Origin: Deltaproteobacteria bacterium
GTDB lineage: Bacteria; Myxococcota_C; UBA6777
NCBI GenBank assembly: GCA_002731275.1
Contig: PCBK01000094.1
Span: forward strand, 1 to 64,000
Length of the DNA stretch: 64,000 nucleotides
Reading direction: 5' to 3'
Within the stretch, counting starts at the first letter, position 1, and each line of letters opens with the position of its first letter. The notes under the pieces are model-generated. The model made no database searches. It was not told the DNA's origin and saw nothing but the letters and a program-made list of their open reading frames with translations. Below, piece by piece: positions 53,363 through 63,291 of this stretch. Position numbers and translations under genes: made by a program.

Positions 53363-55342
53363 ATGGCCAAAAAAGGCAAAAAGAAAAAGAAGTCCCCACG
53401 CATGCTCAAAAAAAAGATGCCTCCCAACATCAAACAGATGCTCGAAGAGTACGTCCGACAAGAGCGCTTTGACGTCGTCAAAAATATCGCCCGCAGACTC
53501 GCCGAACGATATCCCCATGTCCCCGACCTCTACCGCTTTATGTACATCGCCGGGCAAGAAACTTACGACCTGCCCATGATGCTTGAGAGTTCGTACAAGT
53601 GGCGAGAAACCTCACCACAAACAGCCGATGCACAGCTCATGTATGGGATGACGTGCTCCAACTGTGGCTTCGTCTTTACGGCCAGAGACGTCTTCGCCTC
53701 CGTGCAAAACAAACAACTCCCCGAACACTACCAGGTCGTCGTCAGCGACTATCTCGCGATGTTTGACGCAGAGCTGCCAGCCTTCCGTGCACAATATCCA
53801 TTTGGTGACGATGAGCACTTCGAGCAGTGGTCTCTCGCGCTCGAACAGAGTAAAATCCTCGCCAACATCCGCTCCCTCGACAAAGCTCTTGAGGTCGCAC
53901 AGGCGCTCAAAGAAGAGATCCCCACATACGCCGACATTTACAACCACATCGCGACCATCCACTGGCTCAAAGGCGACTTCGCCAAAGCCACGGAGTACGT
54001 CTCCCACATTATCGAACACATCGACAAAGAAGACATCTTTGCCCTCGCAAGCCTCGTCCACTACGCGTGCTGTCAAGGTGATATGGAGCAGGCCAAACAA
54101 TGGGCAGATCTCCTTCGCCCGCTTCCCCCCACAGAACCCGAACAGCACATGAAGAAAGCCGAGACCTTTAGCCTGCTCGGTGACGCCGAGCAGGTGATGG
54201 AGATCTTTAAGGCGTACCAACAAGACGAAGGTGAACAACCTGTTGCAGAGCTTTATCACTTCGCGGGGATTGCGTCTTTGATGCTCGGTCATGAAGAAGA
54301 TGGGATGCAGTATTTGCAGCGCGCGACAGAGCTCGATCCTGCCCATGTGATCGCTCGACAAAACCTGGAGAACCTCCAGCTCCCAGAAGAGGAGCGTTCA
54401 GCACCTTGGTCTCACTCCGCGACCTTCTGGTTACCAGAGCCTCTCTTTCACGATCTGGAGCAATTTACGGACGACCTGGGCCTCGACACGGATGTCCCCG
54501 CAGCGCTCGACACACTGCGCGCCGCTCACCCTGATGTAGAGGTCGCCTACGACAACCTGCTGACACACTGTGGACCATCTGGTTACATCCTCGCGATCCC
54601 AATCGCCTTTATGCTCGAAGATCGCAAGAAGATCGACACGATCAAAGCATTCGCGGAAGGCCAACGTGGTGAAGCTCGTATCCGACAACAGGTCTTGCAG
54701 CTGCTCTGTATCCTCGGTGAATATCCCCACGGTTCATTTGTCCAGATGTGGCGGCTTGGTGAGCAGATCCCTGTGTTGCTCTTTGGGGCGACGATCGATG
54801 CCAACATTCAACGAAACCCCGATGTCTCCAACCGCACGAGAGATGTTGTCCTTCGTGGACTCGAAGCCATGAAGAAAGAAGACTTTGAGGCCGCCGAAAA
54901 ACTCTTCCGCAAAGCACACAAACAAGCACCTGATGAACCCTCCATCGTCAACAATCTGTGTGGAGCCCTCCGTAGCCTCGGACGCGAAGAGGAAGGTATG
55001 GAGATGTTTCGGCAGCTGATGGAGGCGCAACCAGACTACCCCTCAGGTCGCTGTATTATGGCGACAATGTCGGCATCTGAAGGCAAATTTAAAGAGGCGC
55101 AAGAATGGTTGCGTCCTTTGCACGACCTGACAGAGTGGCATCCATCGGAGTTCTCGACATTTTGCCACGCAAACTGTACGTTCTACCACAAGCAAGAAGA
55201 GACCCAAAAGGCCGAGGTGTGGTTCGATCTCTGGAAGCGGATGTTGCCGGACGATCCAGGTCTTCACCAGTGGAAGATCGAGTTTGGCAAGCTCTCCGAG
55301 ATGATGGAAGAAGGCTCTCTCCCTGGACAACTCGTCCTTTAA
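53363..55342 (+). CDS. TPR-repeat protein
   Basis: A 659-aa protein. The N-terminal 25 residues are strongly basic (KKGKKKKKSPRMLKKK), suggesting nucleic-acid, ribosome or membrane-surface binding. The rest is TPR-like helical repeats (YNHIATIHWLKGDFAKATEY, YHFAGIASLMLGHEEDGMQY, AEKLFRKAHKQAPDEPSIVN). No signal peptide is seen. GAGGAAG lies before the ATG, 8 bp after the LRR stop, so the two genes are co-transcribed and may form a complex. The function is unknown. Confidence 0.82.
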   Translation: MAKKGKKKKKSPRMLKKKMPPNIKQMLEEYVRQERFDVVKNIARRLAERYPHVPDLYRFMYIAGQETYDLPMMLESSYKWRETSPQTADAQLMYGMTCSNCGFVFTARDVFASVQNKQLPEHYQVVVSDYLAMFDAELPAFRAQYPFGDDEHFEQWSLALEQSKILANIRSLDKALEVAQALKEEIPTYADIYNHIATIHWLKGDFAKATEYVSHIIEHIDKEDIFALASLVHYACCQGDMEQAKQWADLLRPLPPTEPEQHMKKAETFSLLGDAEQVMEIFKAYQQDEGEQPVAELYHFAGIASLMLGHEEDGMQYLQRATELDPAHVIARQNLENLQLPEEERSAPWSHSATFWLPEPLFHDLEQFTDDLGLDTDVPAALDTLRAAHPDVEVAYDNLLTHCGPSGYILAIPIAFMLEDRKKIDTIKAFAEGQRGEARIRQQVLQLLCILGEYPHGSFVQMWRLGEQIPVLLFGATIDANIQRNPDVSNRTRDVVLRGLEAMKKEDFEAAEKLFRKAHKQAPDEPSIVNNLCGALRSLGREEEGMEMFRQLMEAQPDYPSGRCIMATMSASEGKFKEAQEWLRPLHDLTEWHPSEFSTFCHANCTFYHKQEETQKAEVWFDLWKRMLPDDPGLHQWKIEFGKLSEMMEEGSLPGQLVL

Positions 55343-55393
55343 GAGTCTTAGCTCCATCGACATGAGACAAGTGGAATAGAAAGGGAGAACTTG

Positions 55394-56998
55394 ATGAGAG
55401 AGGTGTTCAGGGCACATCGACGCCCTTTGCTGTTGCTTACGTTGTTGGGTGTCGTGCATATGTGGATCTATCGCCTCAATGCAGTCGATGACTCCTATAT
55501 CTTTTATCGGTATGGTCGCTCTCTTGTGGAAGGTTTTGGGCTCACCTTTAATCCTGGACAATACGTCGAAGGATACACCAGCCCACTGTGGGTCTTTGTC
55601 AGCGCATGTGTGCATCTCTTTCCCCTTCAGGATCCCCACCCGCTCATGCAGCTCATCGGCGGGTGGTGCGCGCTTGTCTCTGTCTATCTGATGTACGCGG
55701 TGGGTCGTGTCTTGTTTCGCGAACAATACGCCAGTTGGTCACTGCTCCCTCCTCTTCTGTTGCTGAGTTCACCGGGCTGGGCGAGTTATGCGATGTCTGG
55801 GATGGAGACCTCCCTCTACGTTTGCTTGCTCTCTGGAGCCCTGCTGAGTTTACTACAAAGGGGCGTCGGCTGGCGCTTTGGGGCCTGGATGGGCATCGCA
55901 GCGCTGTGTCGGCCTGAGACACCTTATGTGCTCGGGATGATGTTGCTCTTGGGCTGGGCATGGACGTACAAACGAGGAGAGGAGAATGCCCCCACTTGGT
56001 CCTGGACAGGTGCGTTGGTCTCTATCGCGATCGTTTCGGCAGCATGGGGAGGGTGGATCATTTTCCGCTTCGCTTATTACGGGGAGTGGTTGCCCAATAC
56101 CTACTTCGCAAAGTCCCTTCCTTTCGGGCTGGGCATAAGGCTCGGGTTGGGGTACGCGATACGTTACATGTACGCCACGTACTTCTTCTCACTTATCTGT
56201 CTCGGCTTGCTCCTGCTTCTGCGTCGCTGGCGACTTTGTATGCTCGGCCTGTGTTGGCTCCTATGTTGTCTCCCGACAGTCCGCCTGGGTGGCGACTGGA
56301 TGCCTTTTCATCGCTTCTTTCTCCACTATGCCCCCTTCGAAGTTGCCCTCTGGAGCGTGACCTTGTGGGCTCTTTACGACACACTCAAGCTCGAACAATT
56401 TATCAAGCCTGTCGTTTTGGTCACAGGTATACTCGTATTGCTACCGAGCACACACATTCTTCCAACGTTTGAGCGCGCAGAAGACATCAACGACAATGGC
56501 GTCGCGATACGCACTCTCTACCGTTCGATAGGGACGTTCTTGCGAACCCAACCCAACACCCGAAAAGTTGCGGTATTGGATTGTGGGGCGATCCCATACT
56601 TCGCTCGTGTACCGGTCATCGACCTCGCAGGACTTACAGACGCCACGATCGGAAAAGCGCCTGGGATCTTTCATAAAAAGCAGTACGATCCGATGTACGT
56701 TCTCTCTCAAAAGCCCGACTGGATCTTGCTTCACACCCATGGCCCCACGATGCCCACCAAGCCCCAATCAACGATGAATGTCCGTCTTCCAGGTGGCAAA
56801 ACATTGGTGCTCAAGCTCAATGGGAAGCCCTTCTTACCACCTCACCTGATGTTCGCGACAGAACGTATCCTTTATCTGCACCCTCACTTTCAATCATCTT
56901 ACACACACGCAAAGAGTGTCGTCATCCGCCGCGCAGGCCAACGTACCACCTACGCACAACATCTCTTTCGCCGCAACTCCAGGAGAAGCCCGCGATGA
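55394..56998 (+). CDS. Polytopic membrane protein, GT-C glycosyltransferase-like
   Basis: A 534-aa membrane protein with about ten or more segments. The first extracytoplasmic loop has VDDSYIFYRYGRSLVEGFG and PGQYVEGYTSPLW. The DD motif plus EGYT(N/S)xLW pattern is shared with GT-C family lipid-linked sugar transferases (such as arabinosyl- and mannosyltransferases). The C-terminal 140 residues are a soluble periplasmic domain. A cell-surface glycan role is inferred. GGAG lies before the ATG at 55394, one codon after a TTG. The quinone oxidoreductase ATG overlaps its stop. Confidence 0.72.
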   Translation: MREVFRAHRRPLLLLTLLGVVHMWIYRLNAVDDSYIFYRYGRSLVEGFGLTFNPGQYVEGYTSPLWVFVSACVHLFPLQDPHPLMQLIGGWCALVSVYLMYAVGRVLFREQYASWSLLPPLLLLSSPGWASYAMSGMETSLYVCLLSGALLSLLQRGVGWRFGAWMGIAALCRPETPYVLGMMLLLGWAWTYKRGEENAPTWSWTGALVSIAIVSAAWGGWIIFRFAYYGEWLPNTYFAKSLPFGLGIRLGLGYAIRYMYATYFFSLICLGLLLLLRRWRLCMLGLCWLLCCLPTVRLGGDWMPFHRFFLHYAPFEVALWSVTLWALYDTLKLEQFIKPVVLVTGILVLLPSTHILPTFERAEDINDNGVAIRTLYRSIGTFLRTQPNTRKVAVLDCGAIPYFARVPVIDLAGLTDATIGKAPGIFHKKQYDPMYVLSQKPDWILLHTHGPTMPTKPQSTMNVRLPGGKTLVLKLNGKPFLPPHLMFATERILYLHPHFQSSYTHAKSVVIRRAGQRTTYAQHLFRRNSRRSPR

Positions 56999-57990
56999 AA
57001 GCCATCCTTATCAACGATGATCAGAGCCTCACATGGGGCGAGACTGCCTCGCTAACACCAGGTCCACGTGAAGTCCTGGTCAAAACAAAAGCCACGGCGC
57101 TCAATCGCGCCGACCTTCTCCAACGCAAGGGACTCTACCCACCTCCTCCAGGCGCGAGTGAGATCATGGGCCTCGAAGCCGCCGGCGAAGTCGTCGCTTG
57201 TGGCGAAGACGTCCAACATCTACGTGTAGGCGACGCCGTCTGTGCTCTGCTCGAAGGTGGTGGATATGCCGAATACTTCGTGAGAGATGAGCGACTCGTG
57301 TTGCCCAAACCAGAAGGTTTAACGTGGGAAGAGACCGCCGCCATCCCTGAAGTCTTTTACACGGCCTATCTCAACCTCAAGATCGAAGGCAAACTCTCAC
57401 CAAATGAACGTGTCCTCGTCCACGCAGGCGCCTCTGGAGTCGGGACCGCCGCGATCCAGCTGTGTAAGGCTTGGGGCAATCCCGTCCTCACAACCGCCAG
57501 CCAACATAAACTCGAACACCTCACCCCGCTCGGCGCAACGCAAACCTTCGATCGGCGACAAGAAGGACTCTTCGACGCGATCAAACAGTACACCACACAG
57601 CTCCCTCTTCAAGATGATGAAGAAGCCAAAGGTGTCGATGTCATCCTCGATCCAGTTGGCGCAAAGTACCTCGACAACAATCTTCGTTTGTTGCGAAAAA
57701 GAGGACGTCTTGTGTTGATTGGTTTACTCGGTGGAGCCAAAGCTGAGCTCAATTTGGGGCTGTGTCTGAGGAAGCGATTGCGCGTGGTAGGTTCAGTCTT
57801 GAGGGCACGATCGTTTGAGGAAAAATATGTCATCACTGAGAGCCTGAAGCGAGACATCTGGCATCTGTTTTCTGATAAGACACTCAAACCGATCGTCTAC
57901 AAAACCTTCCCCATCGAGGAAGCCGAAGCCGCACATACGTTGATGGCTTCAAACGAAAACATTGGCAAAATTGTCCTCTCTTTTCCATAA
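56995..57990 (+). CDS. NAD(P)H:quinone oxidoreductase, zinc-independent MDR family
   Basis: A 331-aa medium-chain reductase of the quinone-oxidoreductase (PIG3/QOR) type. The N-terminal GroES-like domain contains ATALNRADLLQRKGLYPPPP, distinctive for PIG3-like enzymes. The Rossmann fold has the NADPH loop AGASGVGTAAIQL. Catalytic zinc ligands are absent, as expected. It probably reduces quinones or enoyl-type carbonyls with NADPH in the cytoplasm. The ATG overlaps the stop of the GT-C-like gene by 4 bp. An inverted element A hairpin lies 28 bp after the stop and may serve as the transcript end. Confidence 0.93.
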   Translation: MKAILINDDQSLTWGETASLTPGPREVLVKTKATALNRADLLQRKGLYPPPPGASEIMGLEAAGEVVACGEDVQHLRVGDAVCALLEGGGYAEYFVRDERLVLPKPEGLTWEETAAIPEVFYTAYLNLKIEGKLSPNERVLVHAGASGVGTAAIQLCKAWGNPVLTTASQHKLEHLTPLGATQTFDRRQEGLFDAIKQYTTQLPLQDDEEAKGVDVILDPVGAKYLDNNLRLLRKRGRLVLIGLLGGAKAELNLGLCLRKRLRVVGSVLRARSFEEKYVITESLKRDIWHLFSDKTLKPIVYKTFPIEEAEAAHTLMASNENIGKIVLSFP

Positions 57991-58017
57991 CTGCTGATAT
58001 ATGGGACCATTTTCATT

Positions 58018-58037
58018 GGGCAAGTTGCCACTTGCCC
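58018..58037 (-). repeat. Isolated element A hairpin
   Basis: GGGCAAGTTGCCACTTGCCC is the reverse complement of the array unit at 285-800, and the following CTGACTGGCTGC matches its linker. It is a single copy directly after the quinone oxidoreductase gene. It has no T run, so intrinsic termination is not obvious. Confidence 0.8.
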
Positions 58038-58100
58038 CTGACTGGCTGCTGGTATCGTTAAGGCACAAAAGCGATGGTTCCCCCTCTACCTGACAGTGCC

Positions 58101-58679
58101 CTATTGTTTCGCGATACTTTTTTGAATCATCTTTCGATGTTTTTGGATCCTCTTTCTGCGCAAGGTCATCGTCTTGCGCAGTGTGTAACGAATCTCCTTC
58201 TTGAAAGCCTTGGGGAGTCTCTTCCTCTTGAGCAACCTCTTCAACATAGGGATGTAGCAAGGGTGACGATGTTCATTTGCGGAGCTGACGATAAGACGGG
58301 CACGGCTTAGACTTTTTCGCAAAACACGCTTCATCCCCTTCGTCTTCAACAATGAACAAAACACAGGGCGTCTTTTTGCATCTCGACAACGTGTAATGGC
58401 ACATAGGGCATTTGTCACAGGCTCCTTAGCAAAACGCTTCTTCGCAAAGCTCGCTATGACAAAAAAGGAGAGCTTCTTCATCACTCTTTGGTGGCCACAA
58501 AAAGGTTGGGTAAGCTGCTTGTTGGAGATACTGACACAAGACTTCAGCGCTTTGTGGAGCGCGACCTTCCCCTGCAAAGACTGGAGCGTCACAGGTGCAG
58601 CATCAGCCCCCGAGACGGGCAACATAACAAATAAGGCAAGCAAAGAGGCAAAAGACAGGGCGGACTTCTGAAAGGACAT
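58101..58679 (-). CDS. Small secreted basic protein
   Basis: A 192-aa protein with a signal peptide (SALSFASLLALFVMLPVSG, cleavage after ADA). The mature chain is strongly basic (KRLLKRKRLPKAFKKEIR, LRKTMTLRRKRIQKHRK) and has seven cysteines. The family is not recognised. GGAG lies eight bases before the ATG at 58679. It is the third small basic secreted protein in the window, with 5033-5401 and 18246-18665. It lies downstream of the propeller lipoprotein on the same strand, 146 bp away. Confidence 0.65.
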   Translation of the reverse strand: MSFQKSALSFASLLALFVMLPVSGADAAPVTLQSLQGKVALHKALKSCVSISNKQLTQPFCGHQRVMKKLSFFVIASFAKKRFAKEPVTNALCAITRCRDAKRRPVFCSLLKTKGMKRVLRKSLSRARLIVSSANEHRHPCYIPMLKRLLKRKRLPKAFKKEIRYTLRKTMTLRRKRIQKHRKMIQKSIAKQ

Positions 58680-58825
58680 TGTGTATTCTCCTAAGAGCAT
58701 TGGAAGAAAGTCTTCGTCATACCACGTGACAAGAGAGTTGTCACACTCCTCCCCATAGGAGACATTGACACAGAATTTCGCTGCATAGATTTACATGCCT
58801 CCCCAAGAAACAAGTCTCTCACTAC

Positions 58826-60430
58826 CTACTTACGAAAACATTTGAAACCTTGAATGCGTTGCCCACCAAGTTGAAGAGAACGTAAACGCTTGCCTGTCGT
58901 CGCATCAAAGATGTACACAGCTGCATTTTTTGAATGGGGCGCAGCGATCAACAATTCATTTTTGCTGGTCACATCCAACCCCATGATCCAACCATCGTGT
59001 CCTTGTAGTTTGAGAGCTTTCTTTGTTGAAGTCGACGCGCTTGTAAACACGGAGACATGATCAGACGAATGGCTAGCAGTGTATAATATCCCACCAAAGC
59101 TCGCCATACGCGAATCATTGAAGCGTCCCTGATATGTTTTGCTTGGATTGTTCAATGAGATATCTTGCAAAATGTTGTACTCCGCGACACGCCCCATTGT
59201 ACGGAAATCTCCAGAGTAGTCATCCATCACCAAAACCTTGCAACCACTTGAAGTGACAGCACGACAGGCTTTCACTGCAGTTTGTGTACGACCATCTCGC
59301 AGAGAGATCTGCACAACCCCTCCACTTCGGTCACATACGTAAACATGCTCTCCAATCCAACCAAGTGATGCATCATATCCAGAAGACAATGTGCTCCCCA
59401 CTCGTATCCTTGTCCCACAAAGTTTCCCAGAGTCCAAACCAAACAACCCAATCGAACGATCAAACATCAACGCGACACAATAACCCGACTCCTTTGTGAT
59501 CGATGGACACTGCTGCAACAAGGTCGGACTTTTTGAAGGCTTAGGCTTCAGGACCGTTGTGTATTTACCGATGTAGAAGTGCGTGGACTCATAGCATCCA
59601 CGAAATGACGAGAGTGACAACCTCGTCAATTTTTCAACGACCTCTACGAGCTTTGTCGCACGTACGGAGGGCCATTGGTACGCAAACATCTCCGACCATT
59701 GATTGCGCTTGGTGTACGTGTATGTCTCAACCTTCGTCCCCTGTGGGACATCTGCCGTCTGATCGTAATAACCTGATAGGATCACCTTTTGAAGTTGCGT
59801 TCCGGGCGATACAGTCACCTTCCAGTGGACAGGCTCATACGAAGTCAACACCAACACCTGCGGACCTTTGCGATCCAGGTGAACAAATCCATTTCCAACG
59901 GGATGTTGACGGGCTCCTCTGCCACTTGTCGTTTGGTACACCCCCACAATATGAAGCTCAGCGCCCCCTTCCTCAGGTGGAATCTCATACTTTGTAAAAA
60001 TACTCTTGCACGCCTGTTCATGGGACGAGCCTTTGGTCGTTGTCAGTTGCCCTGCTTCTGGTACAACCCCCAACGCAGCACATTGGGGGCCACTCTTCGT
60101 CGAAGGGGGTGTTTGTGTTGGAGGTGTTTTCGGTGGTGTCTTAGGTGGCGTTTGTGTTGGAGGTGCCTTTGGGGGCGTCTGTGTCGGCGGTGCCTTTGGA
60201 GGGGTCTGTCCGGGCGTGGTGTTAGGAGGTGTCTGTGGTGATGTCGATGTGTTGGAGCCTGTCGATGGTGGTGCCTCTCGTGGTGTGGGTGTCGCTTTCG
60301 ACGTATCCGAATCGTTATCCTTCCAAACAGGAACGCCATCACTCGTGATAGGCGCAGGCACCTCAGCACAGCCAACAAAAAAGAGAGCCATCACAAAGAC
60401 GAATCCTAACTGGTAACAGGTTTTGTACAT
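58826..60430 (-). CDS. Lipoprotein with Pro/Thr-rich linker and propeller-like domain
   Basis: A 534-aa lipoprotein (lipobox FFVGC, about Cys21). A proline/threonine linker at about residues 50-120 repeats PPTQTPPKA units. The C-terminal 350 residues have beta-propeller-like blades (IGLFGLDSGKLCGTRIRVG, VYIFDATTGKRLRSLQLGG) with many paired cysteines, suggesting disulfides outside the cytoplasm. A surface binding role is inferred. The ATG at 60430 has AGGT upstream; longer extensions lack a site. It ends about 147 bp before the basic secreted protein gene. Confidence 0.75.
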   Translation of the reverse strand: MYKTCYQLGFVFVMALFFVGCAEVPAPITSDGVPVWKDNDSDTSKATPTPREAPPSTGSNTSTSPQTPPNTTPGQTPPKAPPTQTPPKAPPTQTPPKTPPKTPPTQTPPSTKSGPQCAALGVVPEAGQLTTTKGSSHEQACKSIFTKYEIPPEEGGAELHIVGVYQTTSGRGARQHPVGNGFVHLDRKGPQVLVLTSYEPVHWKVTVSPGTQLQKVILSGYYDQTADVPQGTKVETYTYTKRNQWSEMFAYQWPSVRATKLVEVVEKLTRLSLSSFRGCYESTHFYIGKYTTVLKPKPSKSPTLLQQCPSITKESGYCVALMFDRSIGLFGLDSGKLCGTRIRVGSTLSSGYDASLGWIGEHVYVCDRSGGVVQISLRDGRTQTAVKACRAVTSSGCKVLVMDDYSGDFRTMGRVAEYNILQDISLNNPSKTYQGRFNDSRMASFGGILYTASHSSDHVSVFTSASTSTKKALKLQGHDGWIMGLDVTSKNELLIAAPHSKNAAVYIFDATTGKRLRSLQLGGQRIQGFKCFRK

Positions 60431-60872
60431 CGTAGACCTCGTACATGATCGTGTGAATTGACATCCAAACATCTCACACGCGAATCACCATAGCGCTCGC
60501 TTCCTGCAAGCATCCGCAAACAAAGAAATCGTACAGTTTCTATTATCACCATTACAACTCATCTTGTTGCGTAGGAAAATGCCATACTCCTTCCCGCCTT
60601 AGAGTCCCAAACAAAAAAATATCTCCTACTCAACCACGATTGTCCCCTGAATGAGGCGACTCCAAGAAAAAAACACATGGAGGAGAGTTGATGGAACCTC
60701 AGCAAGGAATAGAGAAATGCAATAGCCTTCCCTCTCTGCATTCGCAAAGCATCACAAACGAGTCTTCAAAACGAACCTTGGGGCTCTCGAAATCTTCATA
60801 ACAAGCGTCGTTCTCTTGTGCTCAATACTCCAAGTCTAGCTTGGGGGTGTTGCCAATAGCAACGGAGCTATT
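60431..60872. other. Intergenic region, 442 bp
   Basis: Lies between the propeller lipoprotein and the 42-bp array. No open frame with a ribosome-binding site, no terminator and no RNA is recognised. It should contain the promoter of the minus-strand lipoprotein. Confidence 0.4.
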
Positions 60873-61208
60873 GAAGATCAGCCCCGAACGAAAAAGTCGC
60901 GAGTTTGGAGCGCTGAAGATCGGTCCCGAACGAAAAAGTCGCGAGTTTGGAGCGCTGAAGATCGGCCCCGAACGAAAAAGTCACGAGTTTGTAGCGTTTA
61001 AGATCGGCCCCGAACGAAAAAGTCGCGAGTTTGGAGCGCTGAAGATCGGCCCCGGACGAAAAGGTCGCCATCTTCAAGTCAAACGGATCGACCAAAAGTG
61101 AAAAGGTCGCCATCTTCAAGTCGAAAGGATCGACCAAAAGTGAAAAGGTCGCCATCTTCAAGTCGAAAGGATCGACCAAAAGTGAAAAGGTCGCCATCTT
61201 CAACTCCA
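60873..61208. repeat. 42-bp tandem repeat, eight units of two subtypes
   Basis: Eight units of exactly 42 bp. The first four and a half are of the type GATCGGCCCCGAACGAAAAA followed by GTCGCGAGTTTGG; the last three are of the type GATCGACCAAAAGTGAAAAG followed by GTCGCCATCTTCAAG. The two types align with each other. The unit length is 14 codons and stays open on both strands, but no start with a ribosome-binding site precedes it, so a protein is not supported. It lies downstream of the 61271-63277 gene. Confidence 0.85.
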
Positions 61209-61270
61209 GCGGAGCACTCTTCGGCGATAAGGTTATGCGCCTCAGCAAAAGAATGGGGGGATTTGACTGT

Positions 61271-63277
61271 TCAAGAGGCCTCCTCTTCCCCCTCGCCAAA
61301 GTAGGAAGCGATCCTCTGTTTTGCCCAGTGGATAACGGAGAAGACAGATCTCCCGCTCTTTGTGACACGTTCGCAAGCTTCATAAAACACAGGTAGATCC
61401 TGTTTGAGGGGTTTTTTGAAGGCGAGCACAACAAACACAGCAAAGTTTTGTCTACGATTGTTTTTGTCTGTGTTGAGTTCGTGCCAAAAGACGAGCGCCT
61501 GCTCAAAGTAGTCGCGATCAACAGGATGCCACTCCTCTCCATCAGGCATGGGAAAAAATGCTAGATTCTCGAACAATTCGGGCGTCAGAGGATGTTCTGC
61601 ACGTATCTTTCGAAGCAGTTCCCATTCTTTTTCCGTGACAGGCACTTCAAGACCCTCAGTATCTTTTTCGTCTTCGTCCCAAACATCGTCACCAGATTGA
61701 CTTCCGAAAAATACCGAATCTGTGGGATGAACCTTATTGATCAAATCCATGTAAGAGATACAACCCCCATACTCCCTTCCGACCTTGGCAAACACTCGAA
61801 ACGCTCTATCAACATCCAAGGTTCCTTCACGAAACTGCATACGCAGATGTGGCAAAACAGGTCGATAGAGTTGCGAATCGTTCCAAAACAGCGGCTCTAG
61901 CTCTGGATCCTCAAGAGACTCCAACAACCAGGTTTTTTGGGCTTCAACGTCCTCTCCAAACCTCTCGGCCAAAAGACCAAAGCCCCACTGTTTCAATGAC
62001 TTCGTGTCTGATTCTAGCGCCCGCCAAGCAAACGCTTCTCTCTCCTCATCAGGGAGTGTTTTCAGGCAGCTTGTGATTCTGTCAGAAATACAATCCCAAG
62101 GCGCAGGGAATCCGTCCAAGAATGCCTGCTTCACTTGTGAAAGCAGCGCGGGGTGCGCAGGCGCATGTTCCGCAAAAAGATAACCCAACTTATCCTTGAT
62201 GTGGTGATACTTGTCTTTCTCTTTTGGATTTTCGAGTAGGAAAGTGAGGACAGGTGTGAGCTCGCGTTCTTTTGGCCAAAAGAGCGCAAAGGCATCACAA
62301 AGCGCACGCATAGGCATACTCACTTCTTGATTGCTGGCTTCCATAAGAACAGGCCACAAGAGATCACAACATGCATCTCTCTTCGCAACAGGAAGCGCGT
62401 CGACCCATTCGTCCCAAAAGCCATTTAGATAGAAATATCCATCTCCCGCAAGCTTCTCCCAACGTCTCCACAAACGAAGAAAACGTTCGTGTCCATCATC
62501 CGATGCAAACAACCACGGTCCCCACCATGCTCCCTTCTGGGCGTGTTCGGGGGCGCGCAACCGAGCCTCAGCGACCTCAGCAGCCAAAAACGGTGGAAGC
62601 TGCGCCAAGATCTCTTCGATCCCTTCTCGCACATCAGGGTCAAGCTCCCAAAGGGATAACTTTGGTGTACTGAGGAGCTCGGCGAGCTCGAAACAAAGAT
62701 GCACGTCTGTTTTCCTTTGTACATCGAAGAGCCGTGGGGTAGGGTCTTCAAAAAACACTCCAGCCCACCAAGGGACGTCCTCAACGACACCCCATCGAGC
62801 AGCCGCCTTTTCACGAACAGTGGGGACAGGATCGTAAACAAGTTCCTGCAAGAAAGGCCGAAATGGTAGATGTTCAGTGGTCAGAGATTCGGCAAGGAAT
62901 CTCCGAACGGATGAGTCTTTGTGGTTTGCCAATGACTCCAAGCAAGAAACATCCGCGTTGGGATGTTTACACAGCTCAACAAGATTCAACACCATGACCT
63001 TGCCGTGAGAATCATCTCTTCTGTATCGAGAGAAGAGACTCTCTTTGTGAAGCAAACTCTTCAGCATGGACGTGTCCAAGATGGACGCAGCAGCTCCAGC
63101 AAGGAAAAGATAGGCATCCAGGCAATTTTGCTCATAGTAATAGAGCTTCTCTTCAAAGCTTTCATTATACAAATAGATATCATCTGGAATATCGAGCTGA
63201 TAAAGTCGGTTGGTTTGCGCAAGTAGTTCTTTGATCTCTTCGGAGGAAAACCATCCAACACGTGGTAAAGTTATCAT
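61271..63277 (-). CDS. HEAT-like repeat protein
   Basis: A 668-aa soluble helical protein. Residues of about 95-190 look like HEAT/PBS repeats (DSSVRRFLAESLTTEHLPFR, VPTVREKAAARWGVVED). No catalytic motif is seen. A tract of Asp/Glu (DDVWDEDEKDTEGLE) lies near residue 535. GGGTG lies before the ATG at 63277. It starts 14 bp after the stop of the upstream gene on the same strand, and both have similar composition (Trp-rich helical), so they form an operon. The function is unknown. Confidence 0.65.
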   Translation of the reverse strand: MITLPRVGWFSSEEIKELLAQTNRLYQLDIPDDIYLYNESFEEKLYYYEQNCLDAYLFLAGAAASILDTSMLKSLLHKESLFSRYRRDDSHGKVMVLNLVELCKHPNADVSCLESLANHKDSSVRRFLAESLTTEHLPFRPFLQELVYDPVPTVREKAAARWGVVEDVPWWAGVFFEDPTPRLFDVQRKTDVHLCFELAELLSTPKLSLWELDPDVREGIEEILAQLPPFLAAEVAEARLRAPEHAQKGAWWGPWLFASDDGHERFLRLWRRWEKLAGDGYFYLNGFWDEWVDALPVAKRDACCDLLWPVLMEASNQEVSMPMRALCDAFALFWPKERELTPVLTFLLENPKEKDKYHHIKDKLGYLFAEHAPAHPALLSQVKQAFLDGFPAPWDCISDRITSCLKTLPDEEREAFAWRALESDTKSLKQWGFGLLAERFGEDVEAQKTWLLESLEDPELEPLFWNDSQLYRPVLPHLRMQFREGTLDVDRAFRVFAKVGREYGGCISYMDLINKVHPTDSVFFGSQSGDDVWDEDEKDTEGLEVPVTEKEWELLRKIRAEHPLTPELFENLAFFPMPDGEEWHPVDRDYFEQALVFWHELNTDKNNRRQNFAVFVVLAFKKPLKQDLPVFYEACERVTKSGRSVFSVIHWAKQRIASYFGEGEEEAS

Positions 63278-63291
63278 TCGTTTTTCACCCT

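Noticed and set aside
60841-61101. Repeat protein from the 42-bp array
   Set aside because: It starts at a TTG without a ribosome-binding site, and the opposite strand is equally open. Treated as a DNA repeat.
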